The notes beneath the pieces were generated by a model. That model saw only the letters and a list, made by a program, of their open reading frames with translations. It had not been told where the DNA came from and ran no database searches. A DNA stretch of 64,000 bases from Myroides sp. WP-1 (GTDB taxonomy: Bacteria > Bacteroidota > Bacteroidia > Flavobacteriales > Flavobacteriaceae). The position numbers and the translations under genes were made by a program. The stretch covers positions 1 through 64,000 of the forward strand of contig NZ_JACHTC010000018.1 of assembly GCF_014145635.1 (NCBI RefSeq), written 5' to 3'. The number at the start of each line of letters is the position of its first letter. Position 1 is the first letter of the stretch. Shown in pieces: positions 1 to 10,224 of this stretch.

Positions 1-240
1 TGTTTGAAGAGGTGTTGTTTGAAGAGGTGTTGTTTGAAGAGGTGTTGTTTGAAGAGGTGTTGTTTGAAGAGGTGTTGTTTGAAGAGGTGTTGTTTGAAGA
101 GGTGTTGTTTGAAGAGGTGTTGTTTGAAGAGGTGTTGTTTGATGAGGTGTTGTTTGTTGAGGTGTTGTTTGTTGAGGTGTTGTTTGTTGAGGTGTTGTTT
201 GTTGAGGTGTTGTTTGTTGAGGTGTTGAGATGTTGAGGTG
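1..240. repeat. 15-bp tandem repeat (minisatellite), continues past left edge
   Basis: Fifteen perfect-length 15-bp units run from 1 to 225 and then decay into the general TGAGATGTTGAGG type of repeat. Units 1-9 carry GAAG at the variable site, unit 10 carries GATG and units 11-15 carry GTTG, so the variants are blocked rather than mixed. Two overlapping open frames through the array have low-complexity Cys/Leu-rich or Phe/Glu/Val-rich products and are not genes. The left end is cut by the window. Confidence 0.95.
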
Positions 241-282
241 TTGAGCCAACTGTTAACGACAAACAGATAACCCCTAATAAAA

Positions 283-336
283 AACCCCTTCTATAGCAAA
301 GAGAAGTTTGAGGCTATGGAAGGGGTTATATTTTTT
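283..336 (+). terminator. Intrinsic terminator of a gene left of the window
   Basis: A 15-bp stem (283-297 with 313-327, one G-T pair) is followed by a run of T from 331. It would end a plus-strand transcript that enters from the left. Confidence 0.75.
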
Positions 337-643
337 AAGAATTTCAGTATAATATATTTAGTCCCCACTAATATTTTTATGATATCTTAAAATAAGTAAA
401 CACAATCAAGTATTGTGTTTTTTTCAAACTTCATAGACAAAAGTACAAGTACTTTTGTAAAAACAAAACACAAGTTTGCTTTTTTTTCACATTAAACCCT
501 AGTATTTATCCCTGTTTAGAGAAATATCAATGTGATATTCTCAAAGTAATTACTTTAAAATCAAAGGATATAAGATACTTTATTAGAGAACTCAACCTCT
601 CAACAAACAACAAACAACCAACAGCACCCAACCAACATAAAAA

Positions 644-673
644 AAAACCACCCCTATAAAAGGAGTGGTTTTC
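644..673 (-). terminator. Terminator of the lipoprotein gene at 698-2104
   Basis: AAAACCAC (644-651) pairs with GTGGTTTT (665-672), with CCT/AGG stacked inside. Read on the minus strand it lies about 25 bases after the stop codon and ends in a T run. Confidence 0.75.
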
Positions 674-697
674 TATGATCGATATTTTTTTATTTAA

Positions 698-2104
698 CTA
701 TTTCAATAACTCTTCTATATTGCGATCGAAGATATTGACGAAAGCCTCTTGGATACTAGCATCAGCGTTTAAGATGATACTGCGTTGTATTTTGGTAATA
801 ATCCACTTGTCTTTCATCTCATTAAAATCTGTACAGCGCAATTCGATTAAGTTGGGGTGTTTGTATTGACTTACAAGATCTCTCCATTCGTTGTGTTCTC
901 CGTCAATGCACACAGAAATAACCTGAATGTTAGGGATTTGTTCAAGCAGTTGTAAAGCTCTTTTATGGCTTGCTTCTGCATGAGCCAACCCGTTTTTGGT
1001 CCACACGAACATCAGTGTCTTTTTGTTGATCAACTTTTTGAATTCAACTGGTTTTTCGTTGAGATCAACTAGTTCTACACGGGGTAAGCGATTTTCGTAC
1101 TTCAGATTTTGTACGGCATTCTGAATTTTTACAATCTCTTGATGCTGTGTCGTATCGGTTGAAAGTTTAAAATACGCTTCAAAAAACTTATCGTTATTAT
1201 TGAGGTTTTGATCTTCCAGGAGGTAGATCAATGCTATATTATCTAAAATTGTATTCTTTACCTTTTCGTTGCGGATTAACGTGTCAACAACATTGAGTTT
1301 TGTTATGTTTTTGTCAAACTTTGTTTGGCTGTCAAAATCGAGATCCGACTCATCGCTAACTGAACTTAGCATAATAGCCAAATATTTGGTGAAAGACGAA
1401 TAGCGGATTAACTTTTCATTGTTGAAATCTACTTTGTTTCGAAATGAATAGTAATCGGCAGGTAGTTGATCTCGGATATCTTCTTTTGTTCGAACATAAT
1501 GCGCAATAGGGTAAATCTCTTTTTGACTAAAAAAGTGAAGATCTAGTTTTGTTTTGGCATACATGTCAAACTCAGGTCCCCAACCAACGATGGCTTTACT
1601 GCGTAAATAATAGGTGGTACGCGCTGCATGTGCAGAGTCTATAAAACGGATGAATTGATTCACACCATAATCGTAGTTTTCGTAACGCGTTGATTCGTCT
1701 ACTAAATTTTTAACAGTAAGGTTCATTAAGAAGTTGTTCTTTTCTGCTCCACGACCTGAAAAAATGATAGAATGATCAAAGTCTCTGGAGTTTAAACGCA
1801 GGTGTAAGCTGTCATTTTTGTCAAAATAAACGTACTGAAATTCGGGGTTCATACGGTAAATGTAGAGCCCAGGTGAAAGTGAATCGAATTTCTTTTCAAA
1901 GTGGTTGTTTTTATCTAAGTAGATCGTGTCTAATAGGTCGTTATCTTTGAAAAATAAAATGTAATTGGTGGTTGGGTTTTGTATTTCGCCACTGAAATGA
2001 GCAGAGTAATCGGTTGTCTCGAATTTCTTTTGACAAGAAAATAACAAAACAACCAATGGCAATAAACCATAGCGAATACTGGTATGTAAAAAGTTACTAC
2101 ACAT
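698..2104 (-). CDS. Lipoprotein with thioredoxin-like C-terminal domain
   Basis: A 468-residue protein with a lipoprotein signal peptide (LLFSC, Cys24), so it is probably anchored in the outer or inner membrane facing the periplasm. Residues about 30-130 look like the beta-rich N-terminal domain found in Bacteroidota AhpC/TlpA-type lipoproteins (PEFQYVYFDKNDSLHLRLN). The C-terminal 110 residues look like a thioredoxin fold (TLMFVWTKNGLAHAEASHKRA ... IQVISVCIDG ... ELRCTDF), but the CxxC that should follow the Trp is absent (WTKNGLAH). Redox catalysis is therefore unlikely, and a binding or structural role is more plausible. It is transcribed divergently from the ABC-F gene, with a -7 box at 2146-2153. 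Specific function unknown. Confidence 0.8.
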   Translation of the reverse strand: MCSNFLHTSIRYGLLPLVVLLFSCQKKFETTDYSAHFSGEIQNPTTNYILFFKDNDLLDTIYLDKNNHFEKKFDSLSPGLYIYRMNPEFQYVYFDKNDSLHLRLNSRDFDHSIIFSGRGAEKNNFLMNLTVKNLVDESTRYENYDYGVNQFIRFIDSAHAARTTYYLRSKAIVGWGPEFDMYAKTKLDLHFFSQKEIYPIAHYVRTKEDIRDQLPADYYSFRNKVDFNNEKLIRYSSFTKYLAIMLSSVSDESDLDFDSQTKFDKNITKLNVVDTLIRNEKVKNTILDNIALIYLLEDQNLNNNDKFFEAYFKLSTDTTQHQEIVKIQNAVQNLKYENRLPRVELVDLNEKPVEFKKLINKKTLMFVWTKNGLAHAEASHKRALQLLEQIPNIQVISVCIDGEHNEWRDLVSQYKHPNLIELRCTDFNEMKDKWIITKIQRSIILNADASIQEAFVNIFDRNIEELLK

Positions 2105-2145
2105 TGTTTGGGGAATAATGCTAGTTAAAAAATTGACGTCGAGGA

Positions 2146-2153
2146 CAAAAGTA
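2146..2153 (-). promoter_or_regulatory. -7 box (TACTTTTG on minus strand)
   Basis: It matches the Bacteroidota -7 consensus TAnnTTTG and predicts a transcript start about 35 bases before the lipoprotein ATG. I see no clear TTG at the -33 spacing. Confidence 0.55.
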
Positions 2154-2248
2154 AGTTTTACGGTTAGTTAATGTTGTTAACATATGGTTAAAATAAGTAA
2201 TTCAAAATTGAAATAAATTAAGAGAGATTAAATCTCATATATATTTAG

Positions 2249-2256
2249 TAATTTTG
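2249..2256 (+). promoter_or_regulatory. -7 box (TAATTTTG) for the ABC-F gene
   Basis: It matches TAnnTTTG and lies 26 bases before the ATG at 2283. No good -33 TTG is visible at the usual distance. Confidence 0.55.
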
Positions 2257-2267
2257 CAACAATTTAA

Positions 2268-3899
<1,632 letters not shown>

Positions 3900-3946
3900 T
3901 TAACGGTTTACGGTTAACGGTTTACAGAAGATTTTTCAATTGTAAG

Positions 3947-3979
3947 AAAAGCCATTCCTTTGTAGGGGTGGCTTTTTTT
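3947..3979 (+). terminator. Terminator after the ABC-F gene
   Basis: AAAAGCCA (3947-3954) pairs with TGGCTTTT (3969-3976) and is followed by more T. Upstream, at 3899-3926, short GGTTAACGG/GGTTTACGG direct repeats follow the stop codon. Confidence 0.7.
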
Positions 3980-4073
3980 GTTTTTTGCTTTTCGCAAGTT
4001 GCTTTTTTGCTAGATAATCGATTAAAGAAAAAACATCCTTAAATCAGAAAATTATCTGATAACCGATAACCAC

Positions 4074-4112
4074 AAAAAAAGCCAACCCAACTAAATGGAT
4101 TGGCTTTTTTGT
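4074..4112 (-). terminator. Bidirectional-looking terminator for the cold-shock operon
   Basis: AAAAAAGCCAA (4075-4085) pairs with TTGGCTTTTTT (4100-4110). The A- and T-runs on both sides allow function on either strand. It lies about 45 bases past the stop of the minus-strand cold-shock gene. Confidence 0.75.
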
Positions 4113-4153
4113 TGCTGATAATTTACCGTTAACTGTAAACTGTTAGTCGTTAA

Positions 4154-4348
4154 TTATCTAACTCTTCTAACTTCAACTGCGTTTAAACCTTTTTTTCCTT
4201 TTTCAACTTCGTAAGTAACTACGTCGTTTTCACGGATACGGTCAACTAAACCTGAAGTGTGTACGAAAATATCTGCTCCGTTATCGTCTGGTGTAATAAA
4301 ACCAAACCCTTTTGTTTCATTAAAAAACTTTACTGTTCCTTGTTGCAT
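4154..4348 (-). CDS. Cold shock domain protein (CspA family)
   Basis: A 64-residue single cold-shock domain, the normal length for the family. RNP1 is KGFGFITPD and RNP2 is DIFVHTS, so single-stranded RNA/DNA binding residues are in place. It is the second gene of a two-gene unit, 15 bases after the stop of the gene at 4364-4783. Members bind mRNA and relieve secondary structure in the cytoplasm. The operon's predicted promoter box at 5086-5093 would give a leader of about 300 nt, as is common for cold-regulated csp transcripts. Confidence 0.95.
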   Translation of the reverse strand: MQQGTVKFFNETKGFGFITPDDNGADIFVHTSGLVDRIRENDVVTYEVEKGKKGLNAVEVRRVR

Positions 4349-4363
4349 AATTAATTGAATTTA

Positions 4364-4783
4364 TTATTCTGTTTTAGCTGCTTCTACAGCTCTAATTCCA
4401 TTTTTACTTTGCTCTAATTTAAAGCTTATTTTTAATCCTTTTTCCAAAGGTATATTCAGATCATTTTGGTGAAGAAAAATACTCTCTCTCGTCTTAGAAT
4501 CGATAACAAAAGCATATCCTTTATCCGTAACATAACTGATGGTACCTTCGTGATTTTCTTGAGAGATTTTTTCTGTATTCTTGTAGTCTTGCTTTTCTTG
4601 CAAGGCTTGTTCTTCTGGGGTTAGGTGAGTTAATTGTCCTTGTTTATCTACATAAACAAATAAATCCTCTAAATCCTTTCCTTTATTATTGTGTTGTTTA
4701 CGCTCTTCTCTGCGTTTTAATTTTTCTTCTTGTTTTTGTTTTTTCTTTTTGTTGTTTTCTTTTTTAAAAAATGAGTCTGCCAT
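4364..4783 (-). CDS. Cold-shock-like domain protein with basic N-terminal tail
   Basis: I chose the ATG at 4783 (MADSFFKK); the frame upstream opens only with TTG. The 139-residue product begins with a strongly basic low-complexity tail (NNKKKKQKQEEKLKRREERKQ), then a linker, then a C-terminal OB-fold-like domain (GTISYVTDKGYAFVIDS ... SIFLHQNDL) that resembles a divergent cold-shock domain. It is probably an RNA-binding protein. It shares an operon with the csp gene downstream. The pairing and the long leader suggest joint cold or growth-phase control (inference). Confidence 0.85.
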   Translation of the reverse strand: MADSFFKKENNKKKKQKQEEKLKRREERKQHNNKGKDLEDLFVYVDKQGQLTHLTPEEQALQEKQDYKNTEKISQENHEGTISYVTDKGYAFVIDSKTRESIFLHQNDLNIPLEKGLKISFKLEQSKNGIRAVEAAKTE

Positions 4784-5085
4784 TAATTGAATAGTTAACA
4801 AATGCTCAAAGCATCTGCAGGTTTATATATAGGTGTTGCTTGTACAGCAACAAAGAGTAATATGATTTATTAAATATGTAGCCCCATGGGGTTCTTCCTT
4901 AAGAAGTGAAATGAGAAGTTTGTTTGGATAAAAAAACTGACTTACTACGTATGAAAATAAACAATATTTATCTTTTGGTGATAAATGCAAAAACAGTAGT
5001 AAAAGTTTGAAAAAGTTAAACGAAGAATACTCTTCGATTGAAATTTACCAGGCTATACAATATAGTTTAATTGCCGAAATCCCGA

Positions 5086-5093
5086 CAAAGGTA
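5086..5093 (-). promoter_or_regulatory. -7 box (TACCTTTG on minus strand) for the cold-shock operon
   Basis: An exact TAnnTTTG match. A start a few bases downstream would give a leader of about 295 nt before the ATG at 4783. This is the only good box I see in the upstream region. Confidence 0.5.
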
Positions 5094-5184
5094 TTGTTTT
5101 TTTAATTAGAAAAAGGTTTTTAGTTAAAAAATATTTTTTTATTCAACACAAATAGAAATCTGCTATAAGCTTCGTTTTTTGAAT

Positions 5185-5345
5185 TGAATCCATCTTGACT
5201 TTTTTAATTGAAGTGAAAATAAACTATTTTGAGTCTGATTAAAGGCGTTTTTAAGTTGAATAGCAGGGCTATGGAATGAAAAAAGGACAAAAAGCAGGTT
5301 CAAAAGAGCGATTTTTTACCAATTAGAGAAAGTTTAGAGCAATTC
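5185..5345. repeat. Dispersed repeat element, copy 1 (with broken micro-ORF)
   Basis: About 150 bases are closely similar to 61912-62068, including the blocks CATCTTGACTTTTTT and GGACAAAAAGCAGG. A short frame starts at ATG 5276. In the other copy it reads 20 codons. Here one A is missing in the ACC/AACC tract, so it stops after 16 codons. Both copies sit upstream of minus-strand genes. Confidence 0.75.
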
Positions 5346-5601
5346 ATCGTTCTATGGATGGACAAGTATACATCAAGAAAAGAAAAAACGCAAAAGGAAC
5401 AAACCTCTTGCGTCTTCGTTTTAGATTGACTGTTTTGATATTGATACTTTGCTCAATATGCCTTACTAAACGCGTCTTTCTTTTATAGCAATTTTTTTGT
5501 ATTGTGGGGTATGTAAACTTCTATTTCTTTTGTTTGTTGATTGTTGATTGTCGTTTGTTGATTGTCGAGATTTTCATCTCACCACCCACAACTCACGATC
5601 T

Positions 5602-6228
5602 CTATCTCCATTCAAGTGTTCCATCTTCTAATACAACAAAAGAGAATTCGTAATAATTTGTCGATGTTGATCTCTTTTTGTATCGCACTGCTTCACCTAC
5701 TTTTTTTGCGTGAAGCGTTAAAGAAGCTCTTATTTTATTTTTTCCCTCTGCTTTAAATCTGTAGCTGTGTAGCACAAAATTGTTGTAGGTTTCATCACTA
5801 TCTTCAGGGTATTCTTCCATAACCATCGTAACGGCTTTGATGAAGTTTTCGTAGGTTTTACTATAGTCTACATCTTTAATTGTAAAAACAAGGTCTTTTG
5901 ATTTTGCCGGTATCTGAGGAAGGCGTTTTATATTTTGAGAAGCTAGTGTTTCTTCTTTGGGTTGCATGCCTTCTTTTAGGTTGTAAAACTGTTGAAATTC
6001 TTCTTCACCTTCCCAAAATTCAACTGAGATGTTTTGTAATCTCGTATCAAGTGGCGGGGTTGATAGGAGTAACTCACTAACTTCCATATCGGGTGAAAAT
6101 GCTTTTTCTACTTCTGCTTTTAGTACAGCGGCATTGTTTTCTTCTTGTAAGTGGATCGCAGTATCGCTTCCACAAGAAAAAGCTAAAAATGAAACGATTG
6201 TACTAAATAGGATAACTGACTTTTTCAT
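5602..6228 (-). CDS. Hypothetical lipoprotein
   Basis: A 208-residue protein with a lipobox (LAFSC, Cys19), so it is exported and lipidated. The mature part is acidic, with no recognisable catalytic motif. Residues about 115-208 (DLVFTIKDVDYSKTYENFIKAVTMVMEE ... YYEFSFVVLEDGTLEWR) suggest a mixed alpha/beta domain. I do not recognise the family. It stands alone, with a -7 box at 6456-6463 predicting a leader of about 220 nt. Confidence 0.75.
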   Translation of the reverse strand: MKKSVILFSTIVSFLAFSCGSDTAIHLQEENNAAVLKAEVEKAFSPDMEVSELLLSTPPLDTRLQNISVEFWEGEEEFQQFYNLKEGMQPKEETLASQNIKRLPQIPAKSKDLVFTIKDVDYSKTYENFIKAVTMVMEEYPEDSDETYNNFVLHSYRFKAEGKNKIRASLTLHAKKVGEAVRYKKRSTSTNYYEFSFVVLEDGTLEWR

Positions 6229-6556
6229 ATACTTTTATTCTTAATTGTGTTTATATCTGTTAGAAAACCAAGTGAAGAATAAATCATTTACCTGCACATT
6301 AGCAGCAACATTACTTGATTTATTCTTCATAACGGTTGATTTATAGAACAAACAAAGAGTATCGAAAAGAAAATAGTCGATGTAAACGCGATTCAACTTA
6401 TTGCACACAACACAAGTAGTCTGTTTATGGTCTACTGAATTTCTTTACGATGGGGCAAAGGTAAGTGCTTTCGCTACGAAAGATAGGCTGTATTGATTTT
6501 CGTCTATGCGCAATCAATATTCGTTGCGTTTGTTGGATTATTCGTTGAAAACTAGG
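6229..6556. other. Intergenic region with a minus-strand promoter box
   Basis: There is no gene. The main recognisable signal is CAAAGGTA at 6456-6463 (TACCTTTG on the minus strand), with a small TTTCG/CGAAA dyad just upstream around 6469-6482. Confidence 0.5.
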
Positions 6557-7297
6557 CTAGGAAATGCGCTGTATATAGGCTGTAATCGCTTCTTTTTTTC
6601 GTTCAGATACGGGAATAATCGTTTGATCTACCAATTCGAGGTGACCTTCTTTGTAATATTTGCTGATATAGGTTGTATTGACCAAGAACGATTGATGACA
6701 GCGAATGAAATGGGCAGGTAGCAACAGCTCTTCATATTCTTTGATCACCTTAGAAACCATAAGTTTGTCTCCATTGGCCAAATAAAATGTCGTATAGCCT
6801 TTATCACTTTGACAGTACACGATATCGGCAACACAGACAATTTGTGTAAAGTGAAACGTTTTCAACGCAAGGCGTTGAGGAGGTTGCGGAGTTTGTAGTT
6901 GCTCCATAGCTACTTGTAGTTGTTCTTCTGCAAAAACATGTAGATTTCGTCGTTCATAACAGCGTTCGATTGCTTGTGTAAATTCTTGGTCGTCAAGTGG
7001 TTTTACCAAATAGCCCAAAGCACCTAGGTTCAATGCTTTTATTGCATATTGACTATAGGCTGTAATGAAGATGAGCTGCATGTTGGGATTGTTTATCTGC
7101 TGTAATAGTTCAAAGCTCGTACCGTCTTTGAGTTGGATGTCTGCCAAAATCAGGTCGGGTTGTTGAGCAAGTATTTCAGGATGTGCTTTGCTAATAGAAT
7201 CAGAATACCCCACAAGCTGAAGATATGGAATATCAACCACTAGAGATAGAATGTATTTTAAAATAGCAACTTCGTCTTCGAGAATATAAACTTTCAT
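6557..7297 (-). CDS. LytTR-family response regulator
   Basis: A 246-residue regulator made of a receiver domain (acidic pair ED at 7-8, phospho-acceptor Asp53 in LADIQLKDG, Lys in YLVKPLDD) and a C-terminal LytTR DNA-binding domain (about 140-246, VADIVYCQSDKGYTTFYLANGD ... FIRCHQSFLVNTTYISKY). I chose the ATG at 7297 because the receiver fold begins there and it lies 10 bases after the kinase stop. The longer frame would overlap the kinase and add a hydrophobic stretch. It is the partner of the kinase at 7308-9215. The target is unknown. Confidence 0.93.
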   Translation of the reverse strand: MKVYILEDEVAILKYILSLVVDIPYLQLVGYSDSISKAHPEILAQQPDLILADIQLKDGTSFELLQQINNPNMQLIFITAYSQYAIKALNLGALGYLVKPLDDQEFTQAIERCYERRNLHVFAEEQLQVAMEQLQTPQPPQRLALKTFHFTQIVCVADIVYCQSDKGYTTFYLANGDKLMVSKVIKEYEELLLPAHFIRCHQSFLVNTTYISKYYKEGHLELVDQTIIPVSERKKEAITAYIQRIS

Positions 7298-7307
7298 AGG
7301 AACAATA

Positions 7308-9215
7308 TTAAGCATAAATAAGAGGAATACACAACAGAACTTCAACGCCAGTACCTGAAGTTTCATCTTCTATGGGATACAAACGAAAAAAAGCTCGTTT
7401 CTTCTCTGAGTGAAATAGAGCATCCAAGCGCTCTTGTGTAATAACTTGCGCGAGTGATTGTTTTGTGGTATTTGCCGTCGCTTCTTTGGGCTGTAATCCG
7501 CACCCATTGTCGCGAATATAGAGGAGAAGTTGTTCGTCTTTTTCTTTTACCGTTAGGGTTAGTATCCCCCGATACGCTATGTTCTTAAACCCGTGTTCAA
7601 TGGCGTTTTCTATAAAAGGTTGTAGCAGCATGGGCGGAATGAGTATTTCATCCGTATTGATAGCTGTGCAGTCTATCCGAAAGTCAAAAGAATTGTTATA
7701 TCGCATTTGTTGAACCTGAAGGTAATTTTCAATCGCATTCAAATCTTCCGATAAAGTAACAAAATCGCGGCGATTGAGTTCGAGAATATTGCGGATCATT
7801 TTTGATAAAGTGATCAAATATCGATTGGCTTTTACTTTGTCTTCCTGGTTGATAAAACCTTGTAGGTTGGCAATTGCATTGTAAATAAAATGCGGATTGA
7901 GTTGTACTTGTAGTAGACGCTGTTCTAGCTCCATTTTTTTGTTTTCAATGGCGAGTCCCTTGTTTTTTTCGCTAAGCAATCGCTGGCGATATAAAATCAA
8001 AGAGTAAGAAAGCAAACCAATGATAAAGAGTACAATAAACGAAGTGATCCAACGCTGTTGTAAAAATGTTTTTCTCTGCAATTGATAATTCTCCTTGAGA
8101 GAGGAGATCTCCACATCCTTTTGTTTAGTTTGATATTGGAGTTCTAGTTCATGGAGTTTACTGGCATTTACTTTTTCTTTTATCCGAGTTGAATGCGCAA
8201 AAGAAGAGTCTAAAGCAATAAGTGCCTGTTGATAATCACCTTTGTGTTTGTATACATTACTCAATCCACCATAGAGTTGATTTTGTTCCAGAATTTTCAT
8301 TTGTTGCGCCAACGCAATTCCCTCTTTATAGTAGTGAATAGCAGAGTCAAGTTGTTGATTGCGTTCAAAACTAGTCGCTAAATTATTGTATACTGTCGGA
8401 TGAAGCTGATTGCGTTTCTTGTTGTAATGAAAGTAGCGTTTACTACTTTGTAGGGCCTCATCAAAATGACCAATCAGTGCAAAATAACGTGCTTCCATAT
8501 CGTAGTAACGCGCTATAGCAATTTCGTCATTCGAGTCTCTTAGTAATACTTTTAACTGTTGTAAGGCCGCTTGCGCCTGATTTTGGTCTTGTAATTCGGC
8601 AGCTAATAAAAATGAAATGTCATAAAAACGCGTTTTAATGCGACGGTTATCCCTGAAAGGATGCTGAGCATAATAACGTTCTGTAAAGTCAAGAGAACGT
8701 TCCATATCGCCATTTAAGAAATACGCTTTTGCAAGTAAATCATACAATTGATAATCTAAAATCGTTGCGTGCTTGTTTACGAGGTCCAATTGTTGATAGA
8801 GCAATTCCATGAATTCCACCGAAGCTACTCTTTGATATTTAATTTCTTGCCCAAGCTTGGTATATGTCAATAAACGCTGCCAAACGGGATCTACTGCCGG
8901 ATACGCTTCAAAAGCCTGTTTAAAATAAAGATCCGAACTATCTTGCTGCTGTGTGTACTGAAACAAGAGACTCTGGAAGTAAAGTCCATATGGAGAGCGC
9001 TTGAACTGTGAGTCAGACTGATGAAGTGCTTCTTCTATCACTTGCTTGCGATCTAGCGCCGCGATCGTATCCAAACTAATGTATAGTGCTAAACTCTTTT
9101 TTGATTGAGTCGTGTCTGAGGGAGTGCTCCATTTTTTTTCTGATAAACTAGAGGCTTTTTTTTCACAACTACTTAGCAGGAGTATCGCAAGTAAAAAGGA
9201 GAGTATACGAAGCAT
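7308..9215 (-). CDS. LytS-type sensor histidine kinase with TPR sensor region
   Basis: A 635-residue protein. The N-terminus reads as a lipoprotein signal (LLLSSC, Cys17), which is unusual for a kinase that also has a transmembrane helix (about 389-410). Residues 50-350 are helical repeats of TPR type (for example YNNLATSFERNQQLDSAIHYYKEGIALA and YGGLSNVYKHKGDYQQALIALDSS), followed by a coiled coil (350-388). The cytoplasmic part has the His_kinase motif NPHFIYN (His442), the N box PFIENAIEHGF (about 533-543) and a G-box DNGCG (569-573). The sensor therefore appears periplasmic, and the output is the LytTR regulator directly downstream. The signal sensed is unknown. Confidence 0.93.
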   Translation of the reverse strand: MLRILSFLLAILLLSSCEKKASSLSEKKWSTPSDTTQSKKSLALYISLDTIAALDRKQVIEEALHQSDSQFKRSPYGLYFQSLLFQYTQQQDSSDLYFKQAFEAYPAVDPVWQRLLTYTKLGQEIKYQRVASVEFMELLYQQLDLVNKHATILDYQLYDLLAKAYFLNGDMERSLDFTERYYAQHPFRDNRRIKTRFYDISFLLAAELQDQNQAQAALQQLKVLLRDSNDEIAIARYYDMEARYFALIGHFDEALQSSKRYFHYNKKRNQLHPTVYNNLATSFERNQQLDSAIHYYKEGIALAQQMKILEQNQLYGGLSNVYKHKGDYQQALIALDSSFAHSTRIKEKVNASKLHELELQYQTKQKDVEISSLKENYQLQRKTFLQQRWITSFIVLFIIGLLSYSLILYRQRLLSEKNKGLAIENKKMELEQRLLQVQLNPHFIYNAIANLQGFINQEDKVKANRYLITLSKMIRNILELNRRDFVTLSEDLNAIENYLQVQQMRYNNSFDFRIDCTAINTDEILIPPMLLQPFIENAIEHGFKNIAYRGILTLTVKEKDEQLLLYIRDNGCGLQPKEATANTTKQSLAQVITQERLDALFHSEKKRAFFRLYPIEDETSGTGVEVLLCIPLIYA

Positions 9216-9465
9216 TTTTTTTTGTGTTGATTGTTGATTATTGTTGAGGTGTTGAGGTGCTGAGGTGTTGAGAGAGAAGACAACTCACCGTCTCACCAAC
9301 TCACCAATTCACAACCGATCAGCAAACTTAAATTATAATTTTTTACTAAAAAAGAGAAAAACGGTGTTAGACCTCAAACAACAATCAACAAACAACAATC
9401 AACAAACGACAATCAACAATCAACAAACAACAATCAACAAACAACAAACATCACAATGGATTTTG
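9216..9465. repeat. Mixed short direct repeats
   Basis: GTTGAGGTGTTGAGGTGCTGAGG at 9240-9272 is followed by CTCACCGTCTCACCAACTCACC and then CAACAATCAACAAAC arrays up to 9450. An open frame through this stretch is composed of repeat and is not a gene. Confidence 0.85.
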
Positions 9466-9473
9466 TACCTTTG
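9466..9473 (+). promoter_or_regulatory. -7 box (TACCTTTG)
   Basis: An exact match to TAnnTTTG, 19 bases before the ATG of the DUF1275 gene. The predicted leader is only about 13 nt. Confidence 0.6.
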
Positions 9474-9492
9474 AAAAAAAGGACTTCGGATC

Positions 9493-10224
9493 ATGTTTAG
9501 GCATCAAGGTAAAAATCGGGCATATTCACATAATCTCAAATTAGCTTCCGTACTATCAGGTGTGGCGGGGATCGTTAATATTGTAGGAGTATTGGGATTG
9601 AGTACCCTAACTACCAATGTGACAGGACATTTTGCTTTTTTTGCAGAGGAATTTATCGAAGAAAACTACAGTAGAGCCTTAGTTTACCTCATTTATACTT
9701 TTTTCTTTTTGTTGGGTTCTTTTATATCTAGCCTTATTATGGAATGGGTACTTAAACACAAACCGGAAGTATCTTATGTAATTCCGATTTTGATAGAAGT
9801 GATCTTGTTGGTAGGAATTAGTGCTGTTGATATTTTTTATGAAGGCGCATTGCAGAAATACAGCGTTTTCTGTGCTTTGGTGCTCCTGTTCTCTATGGGG
9901 TTACAAAACTCCTTGGTAACGAGAGTTTCCGGTGCAGTGGTTCGAACAACACATCTTACAGGGTTATTTACCGATTTGGGAATTGTACTCTCTCAATTGT
10001 TCTTTTATAAGAATAGAGCAGAACGTGTGCGTCTCTTCCGAAGTGTCTTCTTAATGCTTGCCATTATTGGCTGTTTCTTCGTTGGCTGTGTAGCGGGCGG
10101 ATTTTTGTACTTTCACTATCAGTTTAAAACACTCGTCTTAGCTGCTATACTGCTGTTGTTTGCGCTTTGGTACGATCAATTGCTCATGAGCTATTATACT
10201 TTGAGAAGGCGAATTCGTTTGTAG
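9493..10224 (+). CDS. YoaK/DUF1275 family membrane protein
   Basis: A 243-residue protein with about six transmembrane segments and the family hallmark GLQNSLVTRVSGAVVRTTHLTGLFTDLG in the middle (about 136-163). The first helix (LASVLSGVAGIVNIVGVLGLSTLTTNVTGHF) also fits the family. The molecular function of DUF1275 is not established. Monocistronic; its promoter box is at 9466-9473. The gene is followed by simple repeats and the 41-bp-unit element. Confidence 0.88.
   Translation: MFRHQGKNRAYSHNLKLASVLSGVAGIVNIVGVLGLSTLTTNVTGHFAFFAEEFIEENYSRALVYLIYTFFFLLGSFISSLIMEWVLKHKPEVSYVIPILIEVILLVGISAVDIFYEGALQKYSVFCALVLLFSMGLQNSLVTRVSGAVVRTTHLTGLFTDLGIVLSQLFFYKNRAERVRLFRSVFLMLAIIGCFFVGCVAGGFLYFHYQFKTLVLAAILLLFALWYDQLLMSYYTLRRRIRL

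Larger units (their letters stand above)
241..697. other. Intergenic region without a gene
   Basis: This 457-base stretch carries two terminator-like hairpins (283-336 and 644-673), AT-rich DNA, and CAACAAACAAC-type simple repeats around 597-640. I see no credible coding frame in it. Confidence 0.7.
4784..5601. other. Long 5' leader region of the cold-shock operon and gene-free DNA
   Basis: No coding gene of ordinary size is seen. Contents: a hairpin GTTGCT/AGCAAC at 4835-4851, a CCCCATGGGG palindrome at 4882-4891, a minus-strand -7 box at 5086-5093, and one copy of a dispersed element at about 5185-5345. Simple GTTGATTGTTGATTG repeats run at 5530-5570. Confidence 0.6.

Noticed and set aside
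4..236. Two overlapping 74-codon open frames
   Set aside because: They are translations of the 15-bp tandem repeat, which is a multiple of three and so stays open; no other coding signal.
7298..7366. Longer start for the LytTR regulator
   Set aside because: It would overlap the kinase gene and put a hydrophobic stretch before the receiver domain; the ATG at 7297 gives the normal receiver start.
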